Source: an uncultured Paracoccaceae bacterium
GTDB lineage: Bacteria; Pseudomonadota; Alphaproteobacteria; Rhodobacterales; Rhodobacteraceae
Reading direction: 5' to 3'
NCBI GenBank assembly: GCA_937864535.1
Contig: CALMJS010000026.1
Coordinates: 60,238 to 124,237 of the forward strand
DNA length: 64,000 nucleotides
The notes under the pieces are model-generated. The model had not been told where the DNA came from, made no database searches, and saw only the letters and a program-made list of their open reading frames with translations. The position numbers were made by a program, and so were the translations under genes. Shown here piece after piece: positions 1-9,751 of the stretch (position 1 is the stretch's first letter; each line of letters starts with the position of its first letter).

Positions 1-441
1 ATCGACGTGCAGATAATATTGCTCGGTGCAAACCTCGAAATCCGGCACCCCGGCGACCAGCGGATCGTCCGAAACCATCCGCACGCCATAGCGCACGCCG
101 TCGTTGCCCGGATGCGCCACCCATTGCGCCCCGGTCATGAACTGCCAGAGCACATTCTCCCGAAACGCGTCGCACATGCCGCCATGACAGCCGGCCAGTC
201 CGACACCGCCTGCGACCGCCGCGGCCACCGCCTCGGACTGCTCTTTGCTGATCTGGCTCATCGTCCAGACCGGCACGATCAGATCCAGCGTGGCCAGATG
301 CTCCCGATCCTCGAAACAGGCCAGACTATCCTGAACCTCGACCTCGAACCCGTCCTCGCGCAGCCAACCTGCAAACAGGGCCGCCACGACATCGGGCTGA
401 TGCCCGTCCCATCCACCCCAAGTAATCAGTGCTTTTGCCAT
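1..441 (-). CDS. ThuA-like domain protein (partial, cut by window start)
   Basis: The leftward reading frame starts at the ATG complementary to 439-441, behind a GGAGGAGGG ribosome site, and stays open for 147 codons to the window edge, so the C-terminus is missing. The product begins MAKALITWGGWDGHQPD and contains LIVPVWTM and a GLAGCHGGMCDAF segment. This is the pattern of the ThuA-like, glutamine amidotransferase-type fold linked to trehalose utilisation and to sugar-catabolic loci. The exact substrate of such proteins is mostly unknown. It lies downstream of proS on the same strand but a terminator hairpin and an extragenic element separate them, so it probably has its own promoter. The family call rests on my reading of the residues. 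Confidence 0.75.
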   Translation of the reverse strand, partial: MAKALITWGGWDGHQPDVVAALFAGWLREDGFEVEVQDSLACFEDREHLATLDLIVPVWTMSQISKEQSEAVAAAVAGGVGLAGCHGGMCDAFRENVLWQFMTGAQWVAHPGNDGVRYGVRMVSDDPLVAGVPDFEVCTEQYYLHVD

Positions 442-525
442 ATCGCCCTCCTCCAGCTTGCCCTGAGGATGCCATGTTCCATCGCTATTACCAGCCGAAT
501 TGTGAACGCTAACACCGCCCTGCTG

Positions 526-590
526 CCTTTGTGCCGAAAATATCCCGGGGGAGGCCGCCGCAGGCGGGCGGGGGCAGCGCCCCCAAACGC
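526..590 (+). repeat. dispersed extragenic element, copy 1
   Basis: The segment holds AAATATCCCGGGGGAG, then a GC hairpin, then GGGGGCAGCGCCCCC. Related copies occur near 41780, 45440 and 52290. In each case a leftward gene ends just to the right; here that gene is proS. Confidence 0.6.
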
Positions 591-591
591 A

Positions 592-616
592 AAAGGCGGG
601 CACTTGGCCCGCCTTT
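592..616 (-). terminator. proS terminator
   Basis: AAAGGCGGGC (592-601) pairs with GCCCGCCTTT (607-616) around a five-base loop. Read leftward it is followed by a T-rich run, fitting an intrinsic terminator 19 bases past the proS stop. Confidence 0.8.
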
Positions 617-634
617 CGTCGATATCTGCTGCAA

Positions 635-1990
635 TTACGCGCCTTTGGGGTGCGGATGCTTGGCGTAGATCTCTTTGATCTTGGCCACCGCCTCGGCCGG
701 AGCCATCTCCACGCTCTCGCCCGACCGGCGGCTGGTCAATTCGACCACGCCATTGGCCAGACCGCGGGGGCCGACGGTGATGCGCCACGGCAGACCGATC
801 AGGTCCATCGTCGCGAACTTGCCACCGGCGCGCTCGTTGCGATCGTCATACAGCGGCTCGAACCCGGCGGCCTCGAGATCGGCATAGAGGCCCTCACAGG
901 CCGCATCTGCCGCCTCATCCCCCTGCTTGAGGTTGACGATGCCGACGTGGAAGGGCGTAACGCCTTCCGGCCAGATGATGCCCTTGTCGTCGTGGTTCGC
1001 CTCGATGATCGCGCCCAAGAGACGCGACACGCCGATCCCGTGCGAGCCCATGTGGACGGGCACTTTGTTGCCTTCGGCGTCAGTGACGGTTGCGCCCATC
1101 GGTTCGGAATATTTGGTGCCAAAGTAGAAAATCTGGCCAACCTCGATCCCGCGCGCCACCCGGCGACGCTCTTCGGGGATCTGGTCAAAGATCGCGGCGT
1201 CATGGGTTTCGTCGGTACGGGCATAGCGGCTGGTGAACTCTTCCAGCACGGCCTGACATTCTTCGCGGCTGTCGTAGTTGATCGTACGGTCGCCAAAGGT
1301 CAGATCGGTGATCTGGCTATCATAGAACACCTCGGATTCACCGGTTTCCGCCAGCACGAGGAATTCATGCGTATCATCCCCGCCAATCGGACCCGAGTCG
1401 GCACGCATCGGGATTGCCTGTAGGCCCATACGCTCGTAGGTGCGCAGATAGCTGACCAGATGGCGGTTATAGGCATGCAGCGCATCCTCTTTGGTGAGGT
1501 CGAAATTGTAGCCGTCTTTCATATAGAATTCGCGGCCCCGCATCACGCCGAACCGCGGGCGGACTTCGTCGCGGAATTTCCACTGGATCTGGTAGATCGT
1601 CAGCGGCAGGTCTTTGTAGCTGTTCACATGGGCGCGGAACACGTCGGTGAACATTTCCTCTGCGGTCGGCGAGAACAGCATATCACGGTCATGACGGTCC
1701 TTCATGCGCAGCATTTCGGGGCCATAGGCGTCATAGCGCCCCGACTCGCGCCACAGGTCGGCGGGCTGGAGCGTCGGCATCTGCATCGGGATGTGACCGG
1801 CGCGGATCTGTTCATCGTGCACGATGTTCTCGATCTTGCGCAGCACCTTGAACCCCAACGGCAGCCACGAATAGATCCCGGCGGCCTGTTGCTTGATCAT
1901 GCCGGCACGCAGCATCAGACGGTGAGAAACGATTTGCGCTTCAGCCGGGTTCTCTTTCAGAACGGGCAGGAAGTAACGGGAAAGACGCAT
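635..1990 (-). CDS. proS: Proline--tRNA ligase, short alphaproteobacterial type
   Basis: This class II aminoacyl-tRNA synthetase charges tRNA-Pro with proline in the cytoplasm. At 451 residues it matches the short alphaproteobacterial form, which lacks the roughly 180-residue editing insertion of the E. coli enzyme. Visible landmarks are the SPTAEE loop at about 108-112, class II motif 2 [10 protein letters not shown] at 139-148 followed by [10 protein letters not shown], and motif 3 [13 protein letters not shown] in the second half, then the anticodon-binding domain to the C-terminus. The start at 1990 gives the usual MRLSRYFLP beginning. It stands alone, diverging from the AI-2E family gene across 228 bases, and ends in a clear terminator. 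Confidence 0.95.
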   Translation of the reverse strand: MRLSRYFLPVLKENPAEAQIVSHRLMLRAGMIKQQAAGIYSWLPLGFKVLRKIENIVHDEQIRAGHIPMQMPTLQPADLWRESGRYDAYGPEMLRMKDRHDRDMLFSPTAEEMFTDVFRAHVNSYKDLPLTIYQIQWKFRDEVRPRFGVMRGREFYMKDGYNFDLTKEDALHAYNRHLVSYLRTYERMGLQAIPMRADSGPIGGDDTHEFLVLAETGESEVFYDSQITDLTFGDRTINYDSREECQAVLEEFTSRYARTDETHDAAIFDQIPEERRRVARGIEVGQIFYFGTKYSEPMGATVTDAEGNKVPVHMGSHGIGVSRLLGAIIEANHDDKGIIWPEGVTPFHVGIVNLKQGDEAADAACEGLYADLEAAGFEPLYDDRNERAGGKFATMDLIGLPWRITVGPRGLANGVVELTSRRSGESVEMAPAEAVAKIKEIYAKHPHPKGA

Positions 1991-2218
1991 AATGACGGCC
2001 CAGCTTGGTGGTTTCTTTGCCGGATTGGCCTAGTGCAAACCTGCCCTTTGGGCAAGCGTATCTGGCCAAAACCGGCGCGTTTCCCCGCGCATTGCTCTTG
2101 CCGCCACACCATCGGACCTACGGGCCGGGGTCATCCGCCCGAGGGGCATTTCTCTCCAAAGGGCTTGAACTCTGGCCATAATCATCTGAGATAGACGGAA
2201 ATATAGCGGGGCGTAACC

Positions 2219-3346
2219 ATGGGTCTACCAGTCAGGGATCAGATGAAATACTGGGGCATCGCCACCGCCGTGCTGGTCTTTTTGCTCTATTTCCTTGGCA
2301 ATGTGATCTTGCCGTTCATCCTTGGCGGAGCGGTGGCCTATATCCTTGATCCGGTGGCCGACAGGCTGGAGCGCGCCGGGCTCAGCCGGGCTCTCTCGGT
2401 CGGGGTGATCACGGCTGTGGCCTCACTGATTTTTCTGATCGCGATATTGCTGATCATTCCTGTGCTGATCCAGCAGACCGGGTCGCTGTTCACCTTTATC
2501 GGCAATTCGGTCCAGAACGCGCCGCAGGTCGTCACCGATCTGGACGAATGGCTGGCCCGCACGGTCCCGGCGCTGTCCAATAACGATATCACCATCGCCG
2601 GCTCGCTCAGCGATATTGCCGCCGCTGTGCAGTCCAAGGGCGGCGAGTTTCTGAACAAGGTCCTGTCTTCGGCCATGAGCCTGATCAACGTCATTGTGCT
2701 GTTGGTCGTCGTTCCCGTCGTGGCGGTCTATCTGCTCTATGATTGGGACAATATGGTCGCCAAGATCGACGATCTTTTGCCCCGCGATCACACCACGATG
2801 ATCCGCCAGATCGCGGTAGACATCGACCGGACGCTGGCCTCGTTCATTCGGGGCCAAGGCACGGTGTGCCTGATCCTTGGCGTATTTTATGCCATTGGCC
2901 TGATGTTGGTCGGCCTGCAATTCGGACTAGTCGCGGGCGCGATTGCCGGGATGCTGACCTTTATCCCCTATGTCGGCGCACTGACCGGGGGGCTGTTGTC
3001 GATCGGGATCGCGCTGTTCCAGTTCTGGGGCCCGATGCAAAACGCCGATGGAGAATTGATCCGCCAGAGCCCGGACTGGATCCGCATCGGCATCGTTGCG
3101 GTGATTTTCGGCATCGGTCAGTTCCTCGAAGGCAATTTCCTGACCCCGAAACTGGTGGGCAGCTCGGTCGGTTTGCATCCTGTCTGGCTGATTTTCGCCC
3201 TGTCCGTGTTCGGCACCTTGTTCGGCTTTGTCGGGATGCTGGTGGCAGTTCCCGTCGCGGCGATGATCGGCGTCTTGGCGCGGCATGCGATTGCCAGCTA
3301 TAAACAAGGCCGTCTCTATCAGGGCTTTTCCGGGCAAGAGGACTAA
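2219..3346 (+). CDS. AI-2E family transporter (PerM-like membrane protein)
   Basis: This 375-residue polytopic inner membrane protein has hydrophobic segments near residues 10-45, 60-85, 155-175, 215-270 and 300-350, and the late GNFLTPKLVGSSVGLHPVW motif typical of the AI-2E/PerM (UPF0118) family. Members have been linked to autoinducer-2 export or Na+/H+ exchange, but the substrate here cannot be read from sequence. An alternative ATG lies at 2243, eight codons in; neither start has a strong ribosome site. Its TAA overlaps the next ATG by one base, so it is translationally coupled to hdaA, the order usual in Rhodobacterales (perM, hdaA, ppk, ppx). Confidence 0.88.
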   Translation: MGLPVRDQMKYWGIATAVLVFLLYFLGNVILPFILGGAVAYILDPVADRLERAGLSRALSVGVITAVASLIFLIAILLIIPVLIQQTGSLFTFIGNSVQNAPQVVTDLDEWLARTVPALSNNDITIAGSLSDIAAAVQSKGGEFLNKVLSSAMSLINVIVLLVVVPVVAVYLLYDWDNMVAKIDDLLPRDHTTMIRQIAVDIDRTLASFIRGQGTVCLILGVFYAIGLMLVGLQFGLVAGAIAGMLTFIPYVGALTGGLLSIGIALFQFWGPMQNADGELIRQSPDWIRIGIVAVIFGIGQFLEGNFLTPKLVGSSVGLHPVWLIFALSVFGTLFGFVGMLVAVPVAAMIGVLARHAIASYKQGRLYQGFSGQED

Positions 3347-4014
3347 TGCGACAGCTCACGCTCGATCTACCGCCCCGCGTGTCGCTGGGGCCTGATGATT
3401 TCTTTGTCTCGGACGCCAACGCGCGGGCCTATGCCATGATCTTGGCTCCGGACAGCTGGCCCGAGGCCAAACTGGCGCTGATCGGCCCTGCCGGCTGTGG
3501 CAAGAGCCATCTGGCGCGGGTGTTCGTGCATCTCCATGGCGGCAGCCTCTTGCGGGCGGCGGACCTGACGGCACAGACACCCCTACCCGATGGCCCCTTG
3601 GTCCTGGAGGACCTGCACGACCTGCCCCCGCAGGCAGAAGAGATCGTGTTTCACCTGCACAACCATCTCAAATCACGCCGCCTGCCGTTTTTGATGACCG
3701 CAGATGTCGCGCCCAGCCGCTGGTCGATCACCCTGCCCGATCTGGCCAGCCGCGTTCAGGCCGCAACCATTGCGCAGATCGACGATCCGGACGATCTGCT
3801 GCTACAGGCGGTAATCATGAAGCATTTTGCCGACCGCCAGCTCAAGGCCGCGCCCAAGCTGATCGCCTATCTGTCCAGCCGCATCGAAAGATCCTTTGCC
3901 GCCGCCGCAGATGTTGTGGCTCGGATGGATGCGGCTGCACTGGCGACCGGCGCACCCTTGGGTCTGGGCCTCGCGCGACAAGTGCTGGACGTTACGGGAC
4001 CAGATAGCGCATAA
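3346..4014 (+). CDS. hdaA: HdaA-type DnaA-related replication regulator
   Basis: This is a 222-residue AAA+ protein related to the DnaA ATPase domain without the DNA-binding domain. The N-terminal QLTLDL (residues 3-8) fits the sliding-clamp binding motif of Hda, the Walker A is GPAGCGKS (47-54), and a degenerate Walker B VLEDLHDL sits at about 86-93. In the family, clamp-bound Hda stimulates ATP hydrolysis by DnaA and so limits re-initiation of replication. It overlaps the preceding gene by one base and is 42 bases before ppk. The second acid of Walker B is not the classical DD/DE arrangement, which is common in Hda proteins. Confidence 0.88.
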   Translation: MRQLTLDLPPRVSLGPDDFFVSDANARAYAMILAPDSWPEAKLALIGPAGCGKSHLARVFVHLHGGSLLRAADLTAQTPLPDGPLVLEDLHDLPPQAEEIVFHLHNHLKSRRLPFLMTADVAPSRWSITLPDLASRVQAATIAQIDDPDDLLLQAVIMKHFADRQLKAAPKLIAYLSSRIERSFAAAADVVARMDAAALATGAPLGLGLARQVLDVTGPDSA

Positions 4015-4056
4015 CTGTCATAAATTATTTGCGTTTCCAGTGCACAAGCCGCTCTC

Positions 4057-6225
4057 ATGACACTCGCTGATTTTCTCAACGCCCCGTATCCTGCCCCCGC
4101 CGACGTCGATTTCGATCTGACCGGCCCGCGGCGTTTCTATAACCGCGAACTCAGCTGGATCGGCTTTAACTGGCGTGTCCTAGAGGAATCGGAAAACCCG
4201 CGCGTTCCTTTGCTCGAACGGCTGCGGTTCCTGTCGATTTCCGCAACCAACCTCGATGAATTCTATACCGTGCGCGTCGCGGGCCTGCGGGAATTGGCAC
4301 AGGCCGGAAACACCACCCCCGCGCTGGACGGTCTCACCCCGGCCGAGCAACTGACGCTGATCGACCAGGACGCCCGGAACCTGATGGGGCGGCAACAAAC
4401 CATCTTTTCCACCCTCAAGGAAGAACTGGCCGCAGCGCGGATTTTCATTCTCAGCCGGACAGACGTTCCTGCCGAAGACCTGCCCTATCTGGAAAACGTG
4501 TTCATGAACCGGGTGTTTCCGGTTCTCTCGCCCTTGGCCGTAGACCCGGCGCACCCCTTCCCGTTCATTCCGAACGCTGGCTTTGTCTTGGCGCTGGATC
4601 TGGTGCGCACGGCGGACCGGCGCAGTCTCCGCGCTCTGCTGCCAATCCCGTCACAGATCGACCGCTTTATCCGGATGCCCGGCACCGAGAGCGACAGGTT
4701 CCTGCCCCTCGAAGAACTGCTGCTGCTGCATATCACCAGCCTGTTCCCCGGCTACAAGATGGAGGGGAACTGCGCCTTCCGCGTGCTGCGCGATAGCGAC
4801 CTCGAGGTCGAGGACGAAGCCGAGGATCTGGTGCGCGAATTCGAAACGGCCCTGAAACGTCGCCGTCGCGGAGAGGTCGTGCGGATGCAGCTCTCCACCG
4901 ATGCGCCCAAGGGGCTGCGCCGGATGATCATGGAAGAGCTGCACGTCCGCGATCACGAAGTGGTCGAGGTCGACGGGCTGATCGGCAAGGCCGACCTCAA
5001 GGAACTGGTGCTCGACAGCCGCACGGACCTGCTCTGGCCGACCTATTCCCCGCGTGTGCCGGAACGGGTGTCGGACCATGACGGCGATATGTTCGCCGCG
5101 ATCCGGCAAAAGGACATGCTCCTGCACCATCCCTATGAAACCTTTGACATGGTTATCCGGTTCCTGCAGCAGGCGGCGCGCGATCCGGATGTGGTGGCGA
5201 TCAAACAAACGCTCTACCGCACGTCGAAACTGTCCCCCATCGTCGAGGCGCTCTGCGAGGCGGCTGAGGACGGCAAATCCGTGACTGCGCTTGTCGAGCT
5301 CAAAGCCCGCTTTGACGAGGCCGCCAACATTCGCCAGTCCCGCCGTCTGGAACGGGCCGGCGCACATGTGGTCTATGGGTTTACACAGCTGAAAACCCAC
5401 GCGAAAATCTCGACCGTTGTTCGGCGCGAAGGCGATAATCTGGTCACCTATACCCACTATGGCACCGGGAACTATCACCCGATCACCGCGAAAATCTATA
5501 CCGACCTGTCGTTCTTTACCTGCGACGCGTCCTTGGGACGGGATGCGACCAAGGTGTTCAATTACCTGTCCGGCTATGCCCAGCCCGAAACGCTGGAAAA
5601 TCTGGCGATTGCGCCGATCGGCCTGAAACAGCGCCTGCTGGACATGATCGCGCGGGAGTCCGACCACGCACGGGCAGGTCGTCCGGCGATGATCTGGGCC
5701 AAGATGAACAGCCTGATCGAAGAGGACGTGATCGACGCTCTCTATGCCGCCAGTCAGGCAGGCGTGAAAATCAGTCTGGTCGTGCGCGGCATCTGCGGAT
5801 TGCGGCCCGGGATCAAAGGGCTGTCAGAAAACATCCGCGTTAAATCCATCGTGGGCCGGTTTCTGGAACACAGCCGGATCGTCTGTTTCGGGAATGGTCA
5901 GGGGCTGCCGTCCCGCGGCGCCAAGGTCTATATTTCCAGCGCCGACTGGATGGGCCGCAACCTGAACCGCCGCGTCGAAACGCTGGTCGAGATCACCAAC
6001 CCGACCGTCAAGGCGCAGATTGTCAGCCAGATCATGGCCGCCAATATGGCCGACATCGCCCAGAGCTGGATCATGGGGCCGGACGGCAAATTCACCCGCG
6101 CCGAAGTGGTCGAGGGCAGCTTTGCCTTTAACTGCCACCGCTTCTTTATGGAGAATCCGTCGCTCTCGGGTCGCGGGTCGGCCGGGGCCAAGGATGTGCC
6201 GCAACTGGCGCATTCGCTGGACTGA
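4057..6225 (+). CDS. ppk: Polyphosphate kinase 1
   Basis: The enzyme reversibly transfers the terminal phosphate of ATP to inorganic polyphosphate. The 722-residue length is normal for PPK1. The N-terminal domain carries [19 protein letters not shown] and [14 protein letters not shown], and the phospholipase-D-like domains carry KQTLYRTS, then [12 protein letters not shown] where His448 is the expected phosphohistidine, followed by [11 protein letters not shown]. The start at 4057 is the only reasonable one and follows hdaA by 42 bases. It is followed by ppx, so synthesis and degradation of polyphosphate are encoded side by side, as is common in alphaproteobacteria. Confidence 0.96.
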   Translation: MTLADFLNAPYPAPADVDFDLTGPRRFYNRELSWIGFNWRVLEESENPRVPLLERLRFLSISATNLDEFYTVRVAGLRELAQAGNTTPALDGLTPAEQLTLIDQDARNLMGRQQTIFSTLKEELAAARIFILSRTDVPAEDLPYLENVFMNRVFPVLSPLAVDPAHPFPFIPNAGFVLALDLVRTADRRSLRALLPIPSQIDRFIRMPGTESDRFLPLEELLLLHITSLFPGYKMEGNCAFRVLRDSDLEVEDEAEDLVREFETALKRRRRGEVVRMQLSTDAPKGLRRMIMEELHVRDHEVVEVDGLIGKADLKELVLDSRTDLLWPTYSPRVPERVSDHDGDMFAAIRQKDMLLHHPYETFDMVIRFLQQAARDPDVVAIKQTLYRTSKLSPIVEALCEAAEDGKSVTALVELKARFDEAANIRQSRRLERAGAHVVYGFTQLKTHAKISTVVRREGDNLVTYTHYGTGNYHPITAKIYTDLSFFTCDASLGRDATKVFNYLSGYAQPETLENLAIAPIGLKQRLLDMIARESDHARAGRPAMIWAKMNSLIEEDVIDALYAASQAGVKISLVVRGICGLRPGIKGLSENIRVKSIVGRFLEHSRIVCFGNGQGLPSRGAKVYISSADWMGRNLNRRVETLVEITNPTVKAQIVSQIMAANMADIAQSWIMGPDGKFTRAEVVEGSFAFNCHRFFMENPSLSGRGSAGAKDVPQLAHSLD

Positions 6226-6320
6226 CACCGGCCATAGGATGATAGCGTTAGCATTTGCCAATTGTGCGCATTGACTCGCGCTGTCGTGCGGGTCAAACCT
6301 CGGTCATGAACGGAGATTCC

Positions 6321-7871
6321 ATGCCTGATACCTCACGCGATGAGGAAGCCCAGTGGGGTCCATTCGGACGCCCGCTGTTTGATGATCCCTTGGTCCGCGG
6401 CCTGAACAAGGTCGGCGTTGTCGACATCGGCTCCAACTCAGTGCGTTTGGTGGTATTTGACGGCGCGGCCCGTAGCCCCGCCTATTTCTACAACGAAAAG
6501 GTCATGTGCGCCCTTGGCGCCGGCGTGCGCGAAACCGGCCGTTTGAACCCCACGGGCAAAAAACGCGCTCTGGCCGCGATGCACCGTTTTGCCGCGCTGG
6601 CCGAGAGCATGGGATGTGGTCCCCTGACCGCCGTCGCCACCGCCGCCATGCGCGAGGCCGAGGATGGGCCGGTATTCCGGGCGCAGATCGAACGCGAAAC
6701 CGGTGTCAAAATCCACGTGATCGACGGCAGCGAAGAGGCCCGCCTGTCCGCGCAGGGTGTTCTGCTGGGCTGGCCGGGGTCCTATGGCATGGTCTGCGAT
6801 ATCGGCGGGTCGTCGATGGAACTGGCCGATATTCAGGACGGCAAGGTCGGCCAACGCCTGACCTCGCCCCTCGGTCCGTTGCGGCTGGGCGGGTTCAATT
6901 CGCAAAAGGATCTCAAGGCGCATATCAAGACGATCATGCAGGACCTGCATGCAAAGATGAACTACGAAACCGGCATGCGCCTGTTTCTGGTGGGCGGCTC
7001 TTGGCGGGCGATTGCGCGGGTCGATATGGAACGGCGCGGCTATCCGCTGACCGTATTGCACGAATACCGGATGACAGCGCGGCAGGTCGGCACCACGGCG
7101 GATTATATCGCCTCCGCCAACCTGGAGGCGCTGCGGGCGCGTTGCAGCATTTCGAACGAACGTATGTCACTGGTGCCGCTGGCCATTCTGGTCCTGCGGG
7201 AACTGGTCCGCACCTTCCGGCCCAAGGATATCGCCGTATCGGCCTACGGCATCCGCGAAGGCCTTCTCTATGAACAGATGCCTCAGGAACTGCGCGACCG
7301 CGATCCGCTGATCGAGGCCTGCCGCCATGCCGAGGCGAAGGACGCCCGCATCCCCGGCTTTGGCAAGGTTCTCTATGATTTTGTGCTGCCGCTGTTTCCC
7401 GGCGCACAGTGGCAGCGTCAGCGCATCATCAAGGCCGCCTGCCTGCTGCACGATGTGACATGGCGAGCGCATCCCGACTATCGCGACGAAATCGCCTTTG
7501 ACAACGCGACGCGTGCCAATCTGGGTGGCCTGAAACATAGCGAGCGGGTGATGTTGGGCCTGTCGCTGTTCCATCGCTATTCCAGCAAACGGCAAGGATC
7601 GCGTCTGGAACCCCTGTTCCAACTGCTCGACGAAGAGCAAATGCGCGAGGCCGAGATTCTGGGGCGCGCGATGCGGCTGGGGGCGATGCTGTGGCTGCAG
7701 GCGGACGAACACCCGGGCGTGTTCAAGTGGCGTCCGAAAAAGCGTGAACTGCAACTGTCGCTCTGCGCCCATGCCGCGCCCTTGTGGGGCGAGGTTGCCG
7801 AAAGCCGGTTCAATGCCTTGGCCAAGGCGATGAATGCAGCCTCGGCCGAGGTCAAATTCAACCCCGCGTAA
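6321..7871 (+). CDS. ppx: Ppx/GppA family exopolyphosphatase
   Basis: This 516-residue member of the ASKHA phosphatase fold would release phosphate from polyphosphate or act on guanosine pentaphosphate. The phosphate-binding loop DIGSNSVRL is at residues 35-43, the second signature VCDIGGSSMEL is near residue 160, and the C-terminal half looks like the HD-type extension of long PPX proteins. I chose the ATG at 6321 because GGAG lies five bases upstream at 6312-6315; the frame is open back to 6255 with ATGs at 6255 and 6306. It follows ppk by 95 bases and converges directly on the next leftward gene with no spacer. Confidence 0.9.
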   Translation: MPDTSRDEEAQWGPFGRPLFDDPLVRGLNKVGVVDIGSNSVRLVVFDGAARSPAYFYNEKVMCALGAGVRETGRLNPTGKKRALAAMHRFAALAESMGCGPLTAVATAAMREAEDGPVFRAQIERETGVKIHVIDGSEEARLSAQGVLLGWPGSYGMVCDIGGSSMELADIQDGKVGQRLTSPLGPLRLGGFNSQKDLKAHIKTIMQDLHAKMNYETGMRLFLVGGSWRAIARVDMERRGYPLTVLHEYRMTARQVGTTADYIASANLEALRARCSISNERMSLVPLAILVLRELVRTFRPKDIAVSAYGIREGLLYEQMPQELRDRDPLIEACRHAEAKDARIPGFGKVLYDFVLPLFPGAQWQRQRIIKAACLLHDVTWRAHPDYRDEIAFDNATRANLGGLKHSERVMLGLSLFHRYSSKRQGSRLEPLFQLLDEEQMREAEILGRAMRLGAMLWLQADEHPGVFKWRPKKRELQLSLCAHAAPLWGEVAESRFNALAKAMNAASAEVKFNPA

Positions 7872-8873
7872 TCACAGGTCCAGATCGACCGTGACCGGAA
7901 AATGATCCGAGGCCGTCAACAGGGCGGCCCGGAGGTCCGCGTCGCTGGCACAGAGCGGATCATCGTCGGGATGCCAGATCCGCCACGACGGGGTGAGATC
8001 CAGCACCTCGGGCGAGACCATGATGTAGTCCAGCAAGGCCGACATCGTGTCCTGATCCGGTCCCAGCCAGAACCGCGCGGTTGTCGGTCCCGGCACCTGC
8101 CCTGACGGAACAGCACGGGCGTTGGGATCATAGAGCCGTGCGCCGTCGCCCTCGCCCAGCACGATTTCGACGCCCGACCGGCCAAAGAGCTGTTCGTATT
8201 CGTCCAGCCCCGGCCCGTCGTTGAAATCCCCCAGCACAATCAGCCTGTCACCCTGCGCCAGATGCTGTTCCACACGATGCCGCAGCCAGATGCACTGCGC
8301 CAGCTGCTTGCGCCGGTTTTCGATGGCGATCCGCATCGCCTCGGCATCGTTGCGGGCGCCATAGGGGGCCTTGGATTTCGCATGCACACCAATCAGCCGC
8401 AGCCCCTGCCCTGCGGGCGTAGTCAGCGCGACCTCCAGAGGCGGCTTGGACCAACGCACCAGATCGGGCGCGGCGTCGGTATCCAGATCAAAGCGGAACG
8501 CGCGGTCAAACCGCGGGGCCTCGTCCGTCTCTTGCGGGTCGTGCCGGGCCGTCAGCACCAAGGGATCATAGAGCAGCGCGATTTCCTGTTGCGTATCGTT
8601 GGCATAGCCGATCAGCGCCGCACGGGTCCGCAGGCCATAGGCCTCGGCAAAGCCTTGCAGGGCTTGGACCGTGCTGCGCCGCCGATTGTCATCAGGCGCC
8701 TCGATGATCATGATCGCATCGGCGTCCATCGCCGCAAAGACGGTGGCAATCGCGTCGGCCTGCTGGATGCGGGTCACATTATGGCGGGCGGACCAACCGG
8801 TGTTATAAATCAGCCGGTTATCCTCATCGAACAGGCTGTTGAACCATTCGATATTATAGGTGGCGATCCGCAT
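7872..8873 (-). CDS. Endonuclease/exonuclease/phosphatase family protein
   Basis: The 333-residue product begins MRIATYNIEWFNSLF, the first strand and metal-binding Asn of the DNase I-like fold, and continues with MIIEAPDDNRR, LIGVHAKSKA, LIVLGDFNDGPG and a C-terminal SDHFPVTVDL, together the catalytic Asn, Asp and His motifs of the EEP superfamily. Members cleave phosphodiester bonds in nucleic acids or lipids, so the substrate is undetermined. No signal peptide is seen, suggesting a cytoplasmic protein. Its start lies seven bases past the stop of the DnaJ-like gene behind an AAGG site, so the two form a leftward operon that converges on ppx. Confidence 0.88.
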   Translation of the reverse strand: MRIATYNIEWFNSLFDEDNRLIYNTGWSARHNVTRIQQADAIATVFAAMDADAIMIIEAPDDNRRRSTVQALQGFAEAYGLRTRAALIGYANDTQQEIALLYDPLVLTARHDPQETDEAPRFDRAFRFDLDTDAAPDLVRWSKPPLEVALTTPAGQGLRLIGVHAKSKAPYGARNDAEAMRIAIENRRKQLAQCIWLRHRVEQHLAQGDRLIVLGDFNDGPGLDEYEQLFGRSGVEIVLGEGDGARLYDPNARAVPSGQVPGPTTARFWLGPDQDTMSALLDYIMVSPEVLDLTPSWRIWHPDDDPLCASDADLRAALLTASDHFPVTVDLDL

Positions 8874-8879
8874 CCGACC

Positions 8880-9560
8880 TTAGGCCGCCCGTTGGCTGAT
8901 ATCTTCCCAAGCGCGGTTCACGGCGATCAATCGTGTCTCTGCCAGCTTGATCGCCTCTTGTGGCACGCCCCGCGCGATCATCCGGTCCGGGTGGCTCTCG
9001 CGCACCGCATCGCGCCATGCCTTGCGAATGTCGGCCAGCGGCGTTTGCGGCGTCACGCCCAGCACGTCATAGGGATCGCGTTCGGCATCCGGGACGAATT
9101 GCGCGCGGATGCAGCGGAATTTCCGCTCGTCAAAGCCCAAGATTTCCGCCACGCGGGACAGGAACGCGTCTTCGGCATCGTGATAATGCCCATCGGCCAG
9201 CGCGATATGGAACAGCCCCTCCATCAGATCACATAGCGGCGCACGATCGCCCGAAAACATCCGGGCGATGCTGCGGGCATAATCCTCGAAGCCGGACACA
9301 TCCTGACGGGCAAGGTTGAACACCTTGGCCGCCTGCGCCTCGGCCTCGGGAGGGATGGTAAAGACCTCGCGAAACGCAGTGACCTCGTCGCGCGTCACCA
9401 ACCCGTCGGCTTTGGCCATTTTCGCCCCCAGCCCGATCACCGCAATCGTAAAGGCGACAGTGCGCTCCGGCGGCGTGCGAAGCCGTTCAAAGACCTGCGA
9501 TAGCGACTCTCCTGCCCTCAGGGCAGAAATCGCTTCGGCTATCTGGCTCCACACTGACAT
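8880..9560 (-). CDS. TerB/DnaJ domain co-chaperone-like protein
   Basis: The 226-residue product has an N-terminal all-helical TerB-like domain (about residues 35-155, with KADGLVTRDEV and LADGHYHDAED, two acidic metal-binding-like helices) and a C-terminal J domain starting DPYDVLGV, with the HPD tripeptide at about 190-192. The arrangement matches DjlA-like co-chaperones that stimulate Hsp70 ATPase activity, but no N-terminal transmembrane anchor is obvious. Two adjacent ATGs occur; I chose 9560 because AGGAG lies six bases upstream, against three for 9563. It is the first gene of a two-gene operon with the EEP protein. Confidence 0.85.
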   Translation of the reverse strand: MSVWSQIAEAISALRAGESLSQVFERLRTPPERTVAFTIAVIGLGAKMAKADGLVTRDEVTAFREVFTIPPEAEAQAAKVFNLARQDVSGFEDYARSIARMFSGDRAPLCDLMEGLFHIALADGHYHDAEDAFLSRVAEILGFDERKFRCIRAQFVPDAERDPYDVLGVTPQTPLADIRKAWRDAVRESHPDRMIARGVPQEAIKLAETRLIAVNRAWEDISQRAA

Positions 9561-9751
9561 CATCGTCTCCTGACGGGCAAATCGGCCCCGCCCCACTGTA
9601 ACCATCGCGCCGCCGGACCAAAAGTCACAAACAGCAGATCGATTTTAACGATTCCGTCGGGTTTTGCTCCGATAATCAGCAGCCTAATGGTTGAATCAGA
9701 CGCGAGTCTTCTTAACTAGAGTTTTACACTCAACATTTAGATAGGATCGCT

